Positions 9,460-17,961 of a DNA stretch of 64,000 bases are shown here, piece by piece (position 1 is the stretch's first letter; each line of letters opens with the position of its first letter). The stretch lies in contig NZ_PJCA01000031.1 in assembly GCF_002836355.1 (NCBI RefSeq), positions 558,001-622,000 on the forward strand, read 5' to 3'. Position numbers and translations under genes: made by a program. The notes under the pieces were generated by a model. That model was given only the letters and a program-made list of their open reading frames with translations, did no database searches and was not told where the DNA came from. This stretch comes from Moritella sp. Urea-trap-13. Its GTDB lineage: Bacteria > Pseudomonadota > Gammaproteobacteria > Enterobacterales > Moritellaceae.

Positions 9460-9633
9460 CTAACTGCCTTTACGTGCCACGCATATTTGCGCATAGGTTT
9501 TAATTACATCGCCATTCTGTAGTTTGCATTTTACTTCTGGTCCTAATACACCAGAACCTTGTCCTTCAGTTGCGCTCACACTGAATGTAGCTGAAGCGAT
9601 GATAAACGTGATCATTAAAATTAATTTGTTCAT
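9460..9633 (-). CDS. Small secreted protein, 57 aa
   Basis: ATG at 9633 preceded by AGGATAAGT. The product starts with a signal peptide (MNKLILMITFIIASATFSVSA) and has a mature part of about 36 residues containing two cysteines (VKCKL and QICVA), probably one disulfide. The family is not recognised. Intact signal peptide, ribosome binding site and convergence with the lipoprotein support a real gene, but homologues would be needed to confirm it. Confidence 0.55.
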   Translation of the reverse strand: MNKLILMITFIIASATFSVSATEGQGSGVLGPEVKCKLQNGDVIKTYAQICVARKGS

Positions 9634-9761
9634 ACTTATCCTACTATTTTTATAAGTGGATACAGGGATTTATCTATCTGTATTATGTCTTACACCCTAA
9701 TAGTAGACAGTGATTAACAAACCACAAGTTTCCCAAATTAATTCATTATACAAATTAAGAT

Positions 9762-11558
9762 CTAGCTAACTTCAGCTCTATGTCCCGCATTATCAAACTG
9801 TAATTCACAAAGGCGTCGATACAAGGTCGATGACTCAATCAACTGGTTATGTGTACCTTGGGCTATGATTTGACCTTGTTCCATTAACAAAATAAGGTCG
9901 GCATTAATGACAGTTGATAATCGATGGGCAATGATAAGCGTGGTTCTATTTAGCATTAACTCTTCCAGCGCAGCTTGCACATGATGTTCACTCTCGGCAT
10001 CAAGGGCACTGGTTGCTTCATCTAATAACAATACTTCGGGGTCTTTCAAAATCGCACGGGCGAGGGCAATACGTTGCTTTTGACCACCAGATAAACGAAC
10101 CCCTTGTTCACCTAAGAAACTATTATAACCCTCAGGTAATTGTTGAATAAATTCATGTGCATGAGCAAGCTTAGCGGCTTTAATTACCGCTTCATCAGAG
10201 GCCGTTGGATCGCCATAACGGATATTGTGCCAAACGTCTGAGCTGAATAATACCGGATGCTGCGGCACCATGCCCATTCGCTGACGCACTTCATTCAGTG
10301 CTAATTCGTTGATATTTTGATTGTTAAATAGCACTGAGCCCACTTGCGGGTCGTAGAATCGTTGCAGTAACTCAAACAAAGTTGTTTTACCTGCGCCAGA
10401 TGGACCAACCAACGCAATCACTTTACCTTTTGGTATGACTAAATTAAGGCTTTTTAACGCTGCGGTGTTTGGGCGTGATGGATAATAAAAGTCCAAATTT
10501 TTGAATTCGATGATATTACGGTGATTATTGATCATATCTTTAGGTTGTTCTGGTGTTTGTATTTTACTGGTTATCTCGAGTAACTCTAATAATCGCGTGG
10601 CAGAACCGGCTGCGCGTTGTAGTTCACCATAAACTTCAGAAATAGTGGCAACAGACATGGCGACCATGATGGCATAGAAGACAAATGCACCTAACTCGCC
10701 ACCAGTCATCTTACCGCTAAGTACATCCATGCCACCAACCCATAACATGATACTGATAGCACCGAAGGTAAGAAAGATGACAATTGCGATTAATAGCGAA
10801 CGTTGTTTGATTCTATTCTTAGCCACAGCAAATGCTTTTTCAACTTCACCAGCAAAGGCCACTGTCTCTGTTTCTTCGTGAGTATAGCTTTGTACTACTT
10901 TGATATTCTGTATTATTTCACCGGCGTAAGTACCGATATCTGCGATAGCATCTTGACTGTTAGCAGCTAATAACCGCACCTTTTTACCGTAAATTAAGAT
11001 AGGAATAAGGATGAAAGGCACGAAACCGACAACCCAAAGTGTCAGGTTTATATTGGTGATAAGTAGCATGACCAAGCCACCAATCAGCATTAAAGCACTG
11101 CGAAGTGCCATTGAAAAAGAGGAACCAATGATGGACTGTAACAATGTGGTATCTGTCGTTAATCGTGACATAATTTCACCACTGCGGTTTTCTTCAAAAT
11201 AGCTCGGGTGTAATTTTATCACCTGATTAAACACCGCTTTTCTTATATCTGCACTAACACGTTCACCCAGCCAAGACATTAGATAGAAACGACTGAAGGT
11301 ACCAATGGCAAGTAAAGTGATAAGGATTACCAACGCAAAGATGGCTGTTTTTAATTGAGTTTCCGAGCCAGCGATAAAACCATTATCAATAACGAACTTA
11401 ACGCCTTGGCCAAGCGACAAGTTCACGGCGGCGGTAACTAATAATGCGAGTAGGGCGTAAAACACCATTAACTTATAGGGTTTGATAAAAGCGAATATCG
11501 GTAGCAGACTCATGAACGATTGCTTTTGATTGATCTTATCGGTAAATGATGAACTCAT
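9762..11558 (-). CDS. ABC exporter, fused membrane and ATPase domains (MsbA/BmrA type)
   Basis: 598 residues from the ATG at 11558 (MSSSFTDK). A TTG at 11636 would add 26 residues with no support. Six transmembrane helices (about 30-310) form the exporter membrane domain. The nucleotide-binding domain has Walker A GPSGAGKTTL (near 385), signature LSGGQKQRIALARA, Walker B VLLLDEATSALD and H-loop IAHRLST. Half-transporters of this kind dimerise in the inner membrane and export lipids, drugs or peptides; no substrate can be named. The gene follows the diguanylate cyclase gene by 61 bp on the same strand, so co-transcription is possible. Confidence 0.93.
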   Translation of the reverse strand: MSSSFTDKINQKQSFMSLLPIFAFIKPYKLMVFYALLALLVTAAVNLSLGQGVKFVIDNGFIAGSETQLKTAIFALVILITLLAIGTFSRFYLMSWLGERVSADIRKAVFNQVIKLHPSYFEENRSGEIMSRLTTDTTLLQSIIGSSFSMALRSALMLIGGLVMLLITNINLTLWVVGFVPFILIPILIYGKKVRLLAANSQDAIADIGTYAGEIIQNIKVVQSYTHEETETVAFAGEVEKAFAVAKNRIKQRSLLIAIVIFLTFGAISIMLWVGGMDVLSGKMTGGELGAFVFYAIMVAMSVATISEVYGELQRAAGSATRLLELLEITSKIQTPEQPKDMINNHRNIIEFKNLDFYYPSRPNTAALKSLNLVIPKGKVIALVGPSGAGKTTLFELLQRFYDPQVGSVLFNNQNINELALNEVRQRMGMVPQHPVLFSSDVWHNIRYGDPTASDEAVIKAAKLAHAHEFIQQLPEGYNSFLGEQGVRLSGGQKQRIALARAILKDPEVLLLDEATSALDAESEHHVQAALEELMLNRTTLIIAHRLSTVINADLILLMEQGQIIAQGTHNQLIESSTLYRRLCELQFDNAGHRAEVS

Positions 11559-11619
11559 TGTTTGGCCTTTTTTATCAATGCTTCTGTTATCAACTATGGC
11601 ATTATTAATGCTCCTCCAA

Positions 11620-13419
11620 TTAATTAGTAAGCTCAATTGATTGGTAGACCTTATTTTTACTATTGTTTTTGGCTAAATACAAGGCCTTGTCAGCATCATA
11701 AATAGTCATGTCGACACTTGTACGTAGTTTTACAAAGCCAATACTAACGGTGAACTGGCATTGTTTATCTTCAGAACTGACAATCATAGTTTCAATGCCA
11801 TAACGAAATTCATCTAATTTTTTGTATGCCTGATCTTCATCGTCAGCATGAAAAAGTACCGCGAACTCTTCACCACCATATCGAGATGTAACGGTTTTAT
11901 GATTAAAGTAATGTTTAAGCATATCGGCGGTTTTAATAATGACGAGATCACCAAACAGATGACCGTTGGTATCATTGATTATTTTAAAATCATCTAAGTC
12001 GATCATTGCTAGGTAGGTATCAGCAGTCTTAGATTTAATCTTCGTGCCCATTTGCTGTCTTAGATATGCCTTATTTGTCAATTGTGTCATTGAATCTTCA
12101 CTGCGTATTTTTTGAGTCAGTAACATATTGATCAGTGCACTTTGCGCGTAGTTACGAAAAATATTCATGAAATGCAGCGTTTTTAAATTACTGTTAGTCA
12201 GGTAGATAACACCGACAAGATTGCCTTTATTATAAAGTGGAATACGGACACAACGTTGTGTCGATAAAATATCAGGTATTAATGGATTAACCATTTTTGA
12301 GACGTTAACTTTGTCATCAGTAACCTCACTAAATACATCGTTTTCATTGAGCCTAATATTTTGAATTGGTTCTTCAAATTCTTGGCTATAAGGGTTGTGT
12401 ATAAAGAAAAACATGTTATCAAAGTGAATCAGTTCACTTGCCATTTGTGACAAGACAACATAAATATCTTCTAGCCTGGTTGAACCTGACAGTACTTGTC
12501 CTTTGCTGTGTATTCGATTAGAAATAAAGAAGCTAATTAAGATCACCATTAAAATGGCGAACAAGGCAAAAGATACCGCACCGATGTTTAATGCTTTATA
12601 AGTCATATAGGTGTTGCTTGAATTTGACAGCAGTACCCAACCAAATTGATTTTCCGCCCCATAAATACTGAATTTATCTTCGCCTTGATAAGTATAGTTA
12701 ATGGTATTTTTTGACATTGAATTGCTGACGATACTATCGAGTACAGCGGGGGTAACGCTGACTGATCTGGTCGAGATTCGCGATGGGTCAGGGTGCATGA
12801 CAATGCTTCCTGTTTTAGTATCAACAGCATAAACATAACCGTGCATCAATGTCTTAAGCAGCGATAACTTGTCATAGAGACCGAGGATATCGAGTTCTAG
12901 GACAATTCTCACTGATCCACCGTTATTGAGCTTCAATAAACGGACAATTGCCACAGTCCATTTATTTGTCTGTTCACTTTGATAAAGATTTGAGATAAAT
13001 GACTTGTCATAATCCATTTCATCACTAAACCAAGCGCGAGAACGGTTATCATCAGCGTCAGGGTTATAAACATAATTCGTCGCGTAATACTCACCTTTAG
13101 ATGTGAACAATCCAATCTCTAAGTATTTGGTTTCATTATCAAGTAAGTGTTGAGCACTTAATAAAAACTCGGTTAGATTATAGTTATACTTATATGTCTC
13201 TCCAAGCAGGTACAGCTGATTGTTCACTGCATTAAAATGTTGGTTCAGGTATTCGTTAGCAATATCTAAATTGTTTTCAGCTTGTTGGTAAGTACTTTTT
13301 TTAATGTACTTATAATCAGAATAACCAACATATATTAAGCTGATCATAGTCAATGCCAAAAGTGGATAAATCATCGAAATGAAGAGTTTGGGTTGTAGTT
13401 TTAAATGCAACATATTCAC
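11620..13419 (-). CDS. Membrane diguanylate cyclase with dCache sensor and GGDEF domain
   Basis: 599 residues. A first membrane helix (about 12-33) and a second (about 275-300) bracket a periplasmic dCache-type double sensor domain. A GAF-like linker follows, then a C-terminal GGDEF domain with SRYGGEEFAVLF (about residue 513), the active form of the signature. DLDDFKIINDTNGHLFGD upstream is the substrate- and metal-binding motif. The product inhibition site RxxD, normally five residues before the signature, is replaced by NHKT, so feedback by c-di-GMP is probably absent. It makes c-di-GMP from GTP in response to an outside small ligand; dCache domains often sense amino acids or organic acids. 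Confidence 0.92.
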   Translation of the reverse strand: MNMLHLKLQPKLFISMIYPLLALTMISLIYVGYSDYKYIKKSTYQQAENNLDIANEYLNQHFNAVNNQLYLLGETYKYNYNLTEFLLSAQHLLDNETKYLEIGLFTSKGEYYATNYVYNPDADDNRSRAWFSDEMDYDKSFISNLYQSEQTNKWTVAIVRLLKLNNGGSVRIVLELDILGLYDKLSLLKTLMHGYVYAVDTKTGSIVMHPDPSRISTRSVSVTPAVLDSIVSNSMSKNTINYTYQGEDKFSIYGAENQFGWVLLSNSSNTYMTYKALNIGAVSFALFAILMVILISFFISNRIHSKGQVLSGSTRLEDIYVVLSQMASELIHFDNMFFFIHNPYSQEFEEPIQNIRLNENDVFSEVTDDKVNVSKMVNPLIPDILSTQRCVRIPLYNKGNLVGVIYLTNSNLKTLHFMNIFRNYAQSALINMLLTQKIRSEDSMTQLTNKAYLRQQMGTKIKSKTADTYLAMIDLDDFKIINDTNGHLFGDLVIIKTADMLKHYFNHKTVTSRYGGEEFAVLFHADDEDQAYKKLDEFRYGIETMIVSSEDKQCQFTVSIGFVKLRTSVDMTIYDADKALYLAKNNSKNKVYQSIELTN

Positions 13420-13714
13420 CTAAGAAGATTTATCCATATCAAACTCTATTGGATTGATACTTTATAAATAAACCATCAATGAGTTATGAATAATAACAAA
13501 CAATGACCTGCATTTGATTATTTTATATAAAAAACAGTTGTTTAGTCGCATAAATAACACTTTATCATTAATGAATACAAACAATCATATAACAATGCTT
13601 GCTATCAATAAGTGGTAAATCAAAGTAGGGAATAGATCACAACTTTTTATACATCTTGTTGTCTTAAAATAATGCACAGCAACAATTCCTTCTATTAATA
13701 AGAGTGATACATGT

Positions 13715-14170
13715 ATGTTTAAAGCATTACACAATTTGTTTAAGCAATTATCAGATGACGCATCTTTACCGAATGTTATAGATAAACATGAATTTGAGTT
13801 ATCTATGGCGGCATTGTTATGTGAAGTTGCTAGCGTAGATAGTGATATTAACGACAAAGAAACCGTAGCTAAAGCACATCAACTGTCATTGTTACTTGAT
13901 ATCGATAATGACAGAGCAAACGAGCTGCTAGTTATCGCGAGTAAGAAAAGTGACGACTCAGTATCTATTTATGAATTTACATCAAAGCTAAGAAATGTTG
14001 AATACAAGCAAAGGTATGAGCTCATTGAATCAATGTGGTGTGTGGCTTATGCAGATGGCGTTATTGATCCAAATGAAGAATCATTAATCAGACAAGTCGC
14101 AGATCTTATTTACGTCACACAGACAGATTATATAAAAGCCAAGTTAGTCGCGAATCCAGATCAATCATAA
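13715..14170 (+). CDS. TerB-like (DjlA N-terminal family) protein
   Basis: 151 residues, all-alpha and soluble. Two acidic helical repeats (VASVDSDINDKE and AYADGVIDPNEE) are the hallmarks of the TerB/YebE fold, where aspartates may bind metal. TerB proteins are linked to tellurite resistance and membrane stress, but single-domain copies like this have no fixed role. The gene stands alone, divergent from the cyclase. The start at 13715 lies 15 bp after AATAAGAG, a modest ribosome binding site. A hairpin with AAAACCA/TGGTTTT arms follows the stop. Confidence 0.8.
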   Translation: MFKALHNLFKQLSDDASLPNVIDKHEFELSMAALLCEVASVDSDINDKETVAKAHQLSLLLDIDNDRANELLVIASKKSDDSVSIYEFTSKLRNVEYKQRYELIESMWCVAYADGVIDPNEESLIRQVADLIYVTQTDYIKAKLVANPDQS

Positions 14171-14226
14171 GCAGTTATAAAACCAATCTCAACCCGGTGT
14201 TTGGTTTTATATGTTTGAAGCTATTT

Positions 14227-14262
14227 GATTACATCATATTTTGGATAAAATATGATGTAATC
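14227..14262. repeat. Perfect 16-bp inverted repeat, 4-nt loop
   Basis: Arms GATTACATCATATTTT and AAAATATGATGTAATC around GGAT. Too AT-rich for a standard terminator and without a T-tract, but it would make a stable cruciform or RNA hairpin. Confidence 0.8.
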
Positions 14263-14472
14263 ATTTAGATGCATATCATATACTTTATGGTAAATAACCA
14301 AGTGTTAAATATGAAAGGCTAAATTAGGATAGATCAATCAAATGGTGTTCGTGAAGTTATTGCTAGGTCATGCTTATTTAACATAATATACATTATGCGC
14401 AGTGTTGTATAAACCCAGATAGAGATGTCCGGTTTGAGATTATTGGTATTGATAGCAAAATATTGTCCCTGG

Positions 14473-14559
14473 TACTTCATTCTGATATCAAAAACCTGTG
14501 CGCGACGTGAAATCTGAAATGTTTTGCCAGTATAGTTATTGTAGATTTCACACAGCGCG
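14473..14559. repeat. Copy 1 of the GTGCGC-ACGTGAAATCT palindromic repeat family
   Basis: A 45-bp block (14473-14517) matches 15228-15272 at 41 of 45 positions in the same orientation. Its second half, GTGCGCGACGTGAAATCT, is mirrored at 14543-14559 by AGATTTCACACAGCGCG, so the unit can fold on itself. Confidence 0.7.
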
Positions 14560-14563
14560 TTTT

Positions 14564-14842
14564 CTATTTAGCTGTTTGATTAGTAATGTTTTTATCTGAC
14601 TTCAAGTATTCTAGTTCTTTCAAGCATGCGAATGTTTTTGCATAACCAATGAAGTTTTGTTCATCACCATCGGTAAAATCTTGTGATAGTAATTCTTCAT
14701 GCAGGAATAAAATTGATTCTTTAATGTCATCGAACTCGATAGAAATTTCTTTGCTCACTGGATAACATTGTTCACCAGAACGGTAAAATAAAGCACTGTC
14801 TGATAGATGATCATTTGCGATAATTAATTCATGTTCAGTCAT
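14564..14842 (-). CDS. Small acidic protein of unknown function (92 aa)
   Basis: A cytoplasmic-looking acidic protein without signal peptide or known motif; the middle is helical (FDDIKESILFLHEELLSQDF). Its ATG starts one base after the stop codon of the upstream zinc-finger gene, with GGTGA as ribosome binding site inside that gene's end, so the two are translationally coupled. Both lie between two direct copies of a repeat, which suggests they arrived or move together. Function unknown. Confidence 0.6.
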   Translation of the reverse strand: MTEHELIIANDHLSDSALFYRSGEQCYPVSKEISIEFDDIKESILFLHEELLSQDFTDGDEQNFIGYAKTFACLKELEYLKSDKNITNQTAK

Positions 14843-14843
14843 A

Positions 14844-15095
14844 TTATTTCACCGTATGTGTTGGACAATTTTCCTGAGCTGTAACGGCTCGATTCTTACA
14901 ACGCTTACCTAATTTAGTTTTAGATTCACATCGTGAAACTTCTTCTTGGCCAACGTATTTATAAGTAAATGGCTCTTGTTCACTAAGCCGTTCTTGTTTC
15001 TCGTAGATCTCAACTTTAAAGTAATTCCAATGAGAATCTGGCTGACCATGTGACATTATTTGTGCTGAACCATCATCATTTTCTCGAATCCACAT
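14844..15095 (-). CDS. Short protein with a C-terminal zinc-finger-like Cys/His cluster, possibly 5'-truncated
   Basis: 83 residues from the ATG at 15095. The end reads CESKTKLGKRCKN followed by ENCPTH, a C-x9-C-x(n)-C-x2-H pattern typical of short DUF5763-like zinc-binding tails. The frame stays open for another 28 codons upstream (to 15180) with protein-like sequence (LAGHVEENVNTRLLAPRI) but no start codon, and the ATG at 15095 lacks a good ribosome binding site. The original N-terminus may therefore have been lost at the inverted repeat at 15184-15223. Coupled to the following gene. The function is unknown. Confidence 0.5.
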   Translation of the reverse strand: MWIRENDDGSAQIMSHGQPDSHWNYFKVEIYEKQERLSEQEPFTYKYVGQEEVSRCESKTKLGKRCKNRAVTAQENCPTHTVK

Positions 15096-15183
15096 GCCCG
15101 TCTGATTTTCAATTCTTGGTGCTAGTAATCTAGTATTTACATTTTCTTCAACGTGACCAGCTAAAGAACCGCCAGTAAATCAT

Positions 15184-15223
15184 AACGTTACTTTTAACAT
15201 TATAAAAGTTTAAAAGTAACGTT
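15184..15223. repeat. Perfect 14-bp inverted repeat
   Basis: Arms AACGTTACTTTTAA and TTAAAAGTAACGTT with a 12-bp loop. It lies exactly where the zinc-finger reading frame becomes disrupted (stop at 15181-15183). Confidence 0.8.
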
Positions 15224-15227
15224 GTAA

Positions 15228-15282
15228 TACTTCATTCTGATATCAAAAAACCGTGCGCTACGTGAGATCTGATTTCACGTAG
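15228..15282. repeat. Copy 2 of the palindromic repeat family
   Basis: Positions 15228-15272 are the direct repeat of 14473-14517. CTACGTGA at 15258-15265 is mirrored by TCACGTAG at 15275-15282. Confidence 0.7.
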
Positions 15283-15690
15283 AGTATCGTAAATATGACC
15301 TTTATTGAGCTTGTTGTTAATAGCGCTGAAAGTCTTTTATATAGAGCATGCTAATAGGCCGTAAATGAATGATTTAACGAGGATGGATGAAATTTTGACG
15401 CAAGCGCCCTATTCTATTTTTTATACTCCTAGGCCGCCATACACTTGAAATCATATTTGGTAGGAGTTAGTACGCTAAATGTCATATCGTGTCGTAATAC
15501 GATGTGGTTTTAGCCTCTTAGTTTATGGCAAAACTTACTCTACCACTTCATATATCACTACAATCCTGGAAGCATATTAATAATATGCTTCTATAATTAT
15601 TGTGAATAATCGGATTATTTGTTAAACGGTCAAGCTATCAATGCTCCTCTTATATTCATGGTAGCAACATATAATAAAGGGAAAATAAAA

Positions 15691-16119
15691 ATGAGATCTT
15701 TAAATAAGATGTTTTCTATAGTAATTTTTTCAGCCAGTTTAGTTGCAGTGCCACTGGTCAGTGCTTCACCCTCGCAGCAAGTAAACCAAACTCCGTTACA
15801 GGAAATCGTTGATTCTCTGGAGTTAACGGAAGATCAAAAAAATGAAATATCTTCATTTATTGATAAGTATCAAGAGTCTCGTCCAGTTATTGATGTGGAA
15901 AAAGTGATAGAACTAAAAAAAGAGCAACTACGCTTAATTACTCAGACTAAACTCGATGAACCTAAATTAGAGTCAATAATCGATATGATTCAAGGTAAGC
16001 AAAAACAGCTTCTGATGGATGAGATGCGACTAAAAAATAATATTTATAATGTACTAACAGAAGGTCAGAAAACTAAGTTTAAATCTTCGTTGAAGTCATT
16101 GATATTTGAAAGTAACTAA
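15691..16119 (+). CDS. Spy/CpxP-like periplasmic protein
   Basis: 142 residues from the ATG at 15691, which follows AAAGGG; upstream in-frame ATGs would bury the signal peptide (FSASLVAVPLVSA). The mature protein is helical and has two LTxxQ-like motifs, LELTEDQKNEI and VLTEGQKTKF, the signature of Spy/CpxP proteins. These are ATP-independent periplasmic chaperones, or in CpxP the inhibitor of the CpxA sensor. Similarity is through motifs and layout only, so the specific role is open. It is followed by a strong terminator. Confidence 0.7.
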   Translation: MRSLNKMFSIVIFSASLVAVPLVSASPSQQVNQTPLQEIVDSLELTEDQKNEISSFIDKYQESRPVIDVEKVIELKKEQLRLITQTKLDEPKLESIIDMIQGKQKQLLMDEMRLKNNIYNVLTEGQKTKFKSSLKSLIFESN

Positions 16120-16190
16120 TAATTGTTAACCCACAAAATAATATCACCACAGTTATTAATTTGTGTAGTTGCAGTAGTTTATTAAAATTG

Positions 16191-16214
16191 GCCTCCTCAT
16201 TGGAGGCTTTTTTG
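16191..16214 (+). terminator. Rho-independent terminator of the Spy-like gene
   Basis: Stem GCCTCC/GGAGGC with a 5-nt loop, then TTTTTT. Confidence 0.85.
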
Positions 16215-16306
16215 ATCTCAGGACAAAGCAGGCCTATTAAACATAAAACGATAATGCACACATTTATCACTGCTAGCAAAGGAATGTGACGTCAGAAAAA
16301 GCATGG

Positions 16307-17620
16307 CTAAGCAACAGCATAAACTTTATTTGATTGCTTTCTTAACCAGAAATATAAGAAAAATGTGATTATGGCATCAATCGTCATACCCAAACCAAAC
16401 ATGACTGCAATTCGATCTAACGTAGGTTCAAACCATCCGACTTGATAAGCAATAAATGCTCCGCCATAGAATAGACTGTTAACTAACAGAGATTGATAAA
16501 GCATTAAATCCGTACGGCCAATACCATAAAAGTAGCTATCAATAACGTTATTCAATGCAAATATTACATAGAAACCAATCATCAACAAAGCAATCCGCAT
16601 GATTTCTTCTGAATTACCTACCCCCATAATATTCCGGATAAAGCTCTCCCAAGCAGGAATTGTAACAAGCCATATGACGACTATCCCACCTGTTAGTATT
16701 AAATAGTGATTAACTCGCTGCTCTGTCATACCATTATTTGTTGCCGCATCTTGTTTAATCAGTTGCCCTAGAGCAAGAACAGGTAATAACAACCATCCCC
16801 AAATAAAATTATTTGTCACCCAAAATGGACCTGACTGTTGTACTTGGTTTATCAACTGAAGCACCATGACAATAAACGCAGTATTACGAACTAATGACTC
16901 TAAACCTGACTTTGAACCTATCTTTAGCCATTCCTTTAACCACGACTGATTCAGAAAGGTAACACTATGAACGCTAACGCCGCTCTTCTTAAGATAGCCA
17001 TAGGAAACGATTCCTAAGACAAGGTTTACGCAGATGTTGGTCATTGCGATACCATTTACACCAAGCTGCAATGAAAACGATAACTGACTAACGAAAACTG
17101 TGTCACATATAATAATCAGTACCGTTTGGATAAAAAGCAGCCCACAAAGCGCTTTTTGATTATTCTTTAAAACAAGAACAAGATTAAAAAAGGCAAAGAG
17201 ACTAGAAACAAATATCGCAATGGACTCTAACCGGATGTAGTTAACCGTTTGTTCGAATATAACGTCCTGCTGTTGCATTGCCTTAACTAATGCGGGAGTA
17301 AAAAAAACAACGATCAGTGTCATAACTAAATATGATAAAACGAAAACGCTTAAAGAAGTTGATACCCTTTTTTGGTAGGAGTTATCCTCCGCAATAGATT
17401 GCCCAAGAATGTACATAAGTGGCAGTAGTAGTGCTTCTCTCAACACTTCATAACTGACATTCAGCCATGCCACTTGCGATGCGATACTGAACGCCCACGC
17501 ATCAGGTAAACTACCTAGAAAATGTATTCTCGTTGTGGAATAAACTAAGGGGATCAAGCTAGTCAGTATTAGAACCAACAGCAGTTTATAGTTGATCGTT
17601 TTGTTTCGGTTTAAAAACAC
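16307..17620 (-). CDS. MATE-like membrane transporter
   Basis: 437 residues with about 12 transmembrane helices in the two-fold MATE layout. It is distant from the MATE gene at 1.8 kb. The likely start is GTG at 17620 (MFLNRNKTINYK) behind TAGGGACGAAGA. It should be an inner-membrane efflux carrier for organic cations or similar solutes. Motifs are weak, so a related flippase of the MOP superfamily is the alternative. The gene stands alone, divergent from a lipoprotein gene. Confidence 0.8.
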   Translation of the reverse strand: MFLNRNKTINYKLLLVLILTSLIPLVYSTTRIHFLGSLPDAWAFSIASQVAWLNVSYEVLREALLLPLMYILGQSIAEDNSYQKRVSTSLSVFVLSYLVMTLIVVFFTPALVKAMQQQDVIFEQTVNYIRLESIAIFVSSLFAFFNLVLVLKNNQKALCGLLFIQTVLIIICDTVFVSQLSFSLQLGVNGIAMTNICVNLVLGIVSYGYLKKSGVSVHSVTFLNQSWLKEWLKIGSKSGLESLVRNTAFIVMVLQLINQVQQSGPFWVTNNFIWGWLLLPVLALGQLIKQDAATNNGMTEQRVNHYLILTGGIVVIWLVTIPAWESFIRNIMGVGNSEEIMRIALLMIGFYVIFALNNVIDSYFYGIGRTDLMLYQSLLVNSLFYGGAFIAYQVGWFEPTLDRIAVMFGLGMTIDAIITFFLYFWLRKQSNKVYAVA

Positions 17621-17961
17621 TCTTCGTCCCTAGGTTATTAGTTTCCAATTATAAATAATGTAACCGCTGGTGATGAGTTTACATCGATACGGTTATTGAA
17701 TTTTACTATAAATATAAACAGTATAAAATTTACTTTTGATTACAAAGAGCTATAGATATGCGTATCAAACTAACAGCTTATTCTTTGATCGTAAATAATA
17801 AAAAAATCATCAGTTTAATGTCCACTTTCAACCACTTATGAGCTATTTCGAGGTAAAACATGACGACCACCTCATTAGTAGTAATTTAGCATGCAATTAA
17901 CTTTAACTTAAGGTATAAACCATTTTTGATAATACATATTCCTTAAGGTTTTCATGAATAA
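17621..17961. other. Divergent spacer, no gene seen
   Basis: AT-rich spacer of about 340 bp between the MATE-like gene and the lipoprotein. It should hold both promoters; I see no convincing palindrome or ncRNA. Confidence 0.5.

Larger units (their letters stand above)
14171..14563. other. Repeat-bearing non-coding stretch
   Basis: About 390 bp without a credible gene. It contains a perfect 16-bp inverted repeat at 14227-14262 and, at 14473-14559, a copy of the palindromic repeat family also found near 15.2, 44.2 and 46.5 kb. Confidence 0.6.
15096..15690. other. Non-coding stretch with inverted repeats
   Basis: Nearly 600 bp with no intact gene. It holds a truncated 5' remnant of the zinc-finger gene frame (to 15180), a 14-bp inverted repeat, copy 2 of the palindromic repeat family, a short repeat also seen at 22.1 kb, and the promoter of the Spy-like gene. 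Confidence 0.55.

Noticed and set aside
14473-15282. Repeat pair considered as a CRISPR or integron attC array
   Set aside because: Only two copies here, with a gene pair between them and no attC core sites or integron integrase type; better described as palindromic repeats.
16079-16279. Hydrophobic minus-strand frame of 66 codons with a TTG start
   Set aside because: It contains the terminator of the Spy-like gene, overlaps that gene's 3' end and lacks a convincing start; likely chance.
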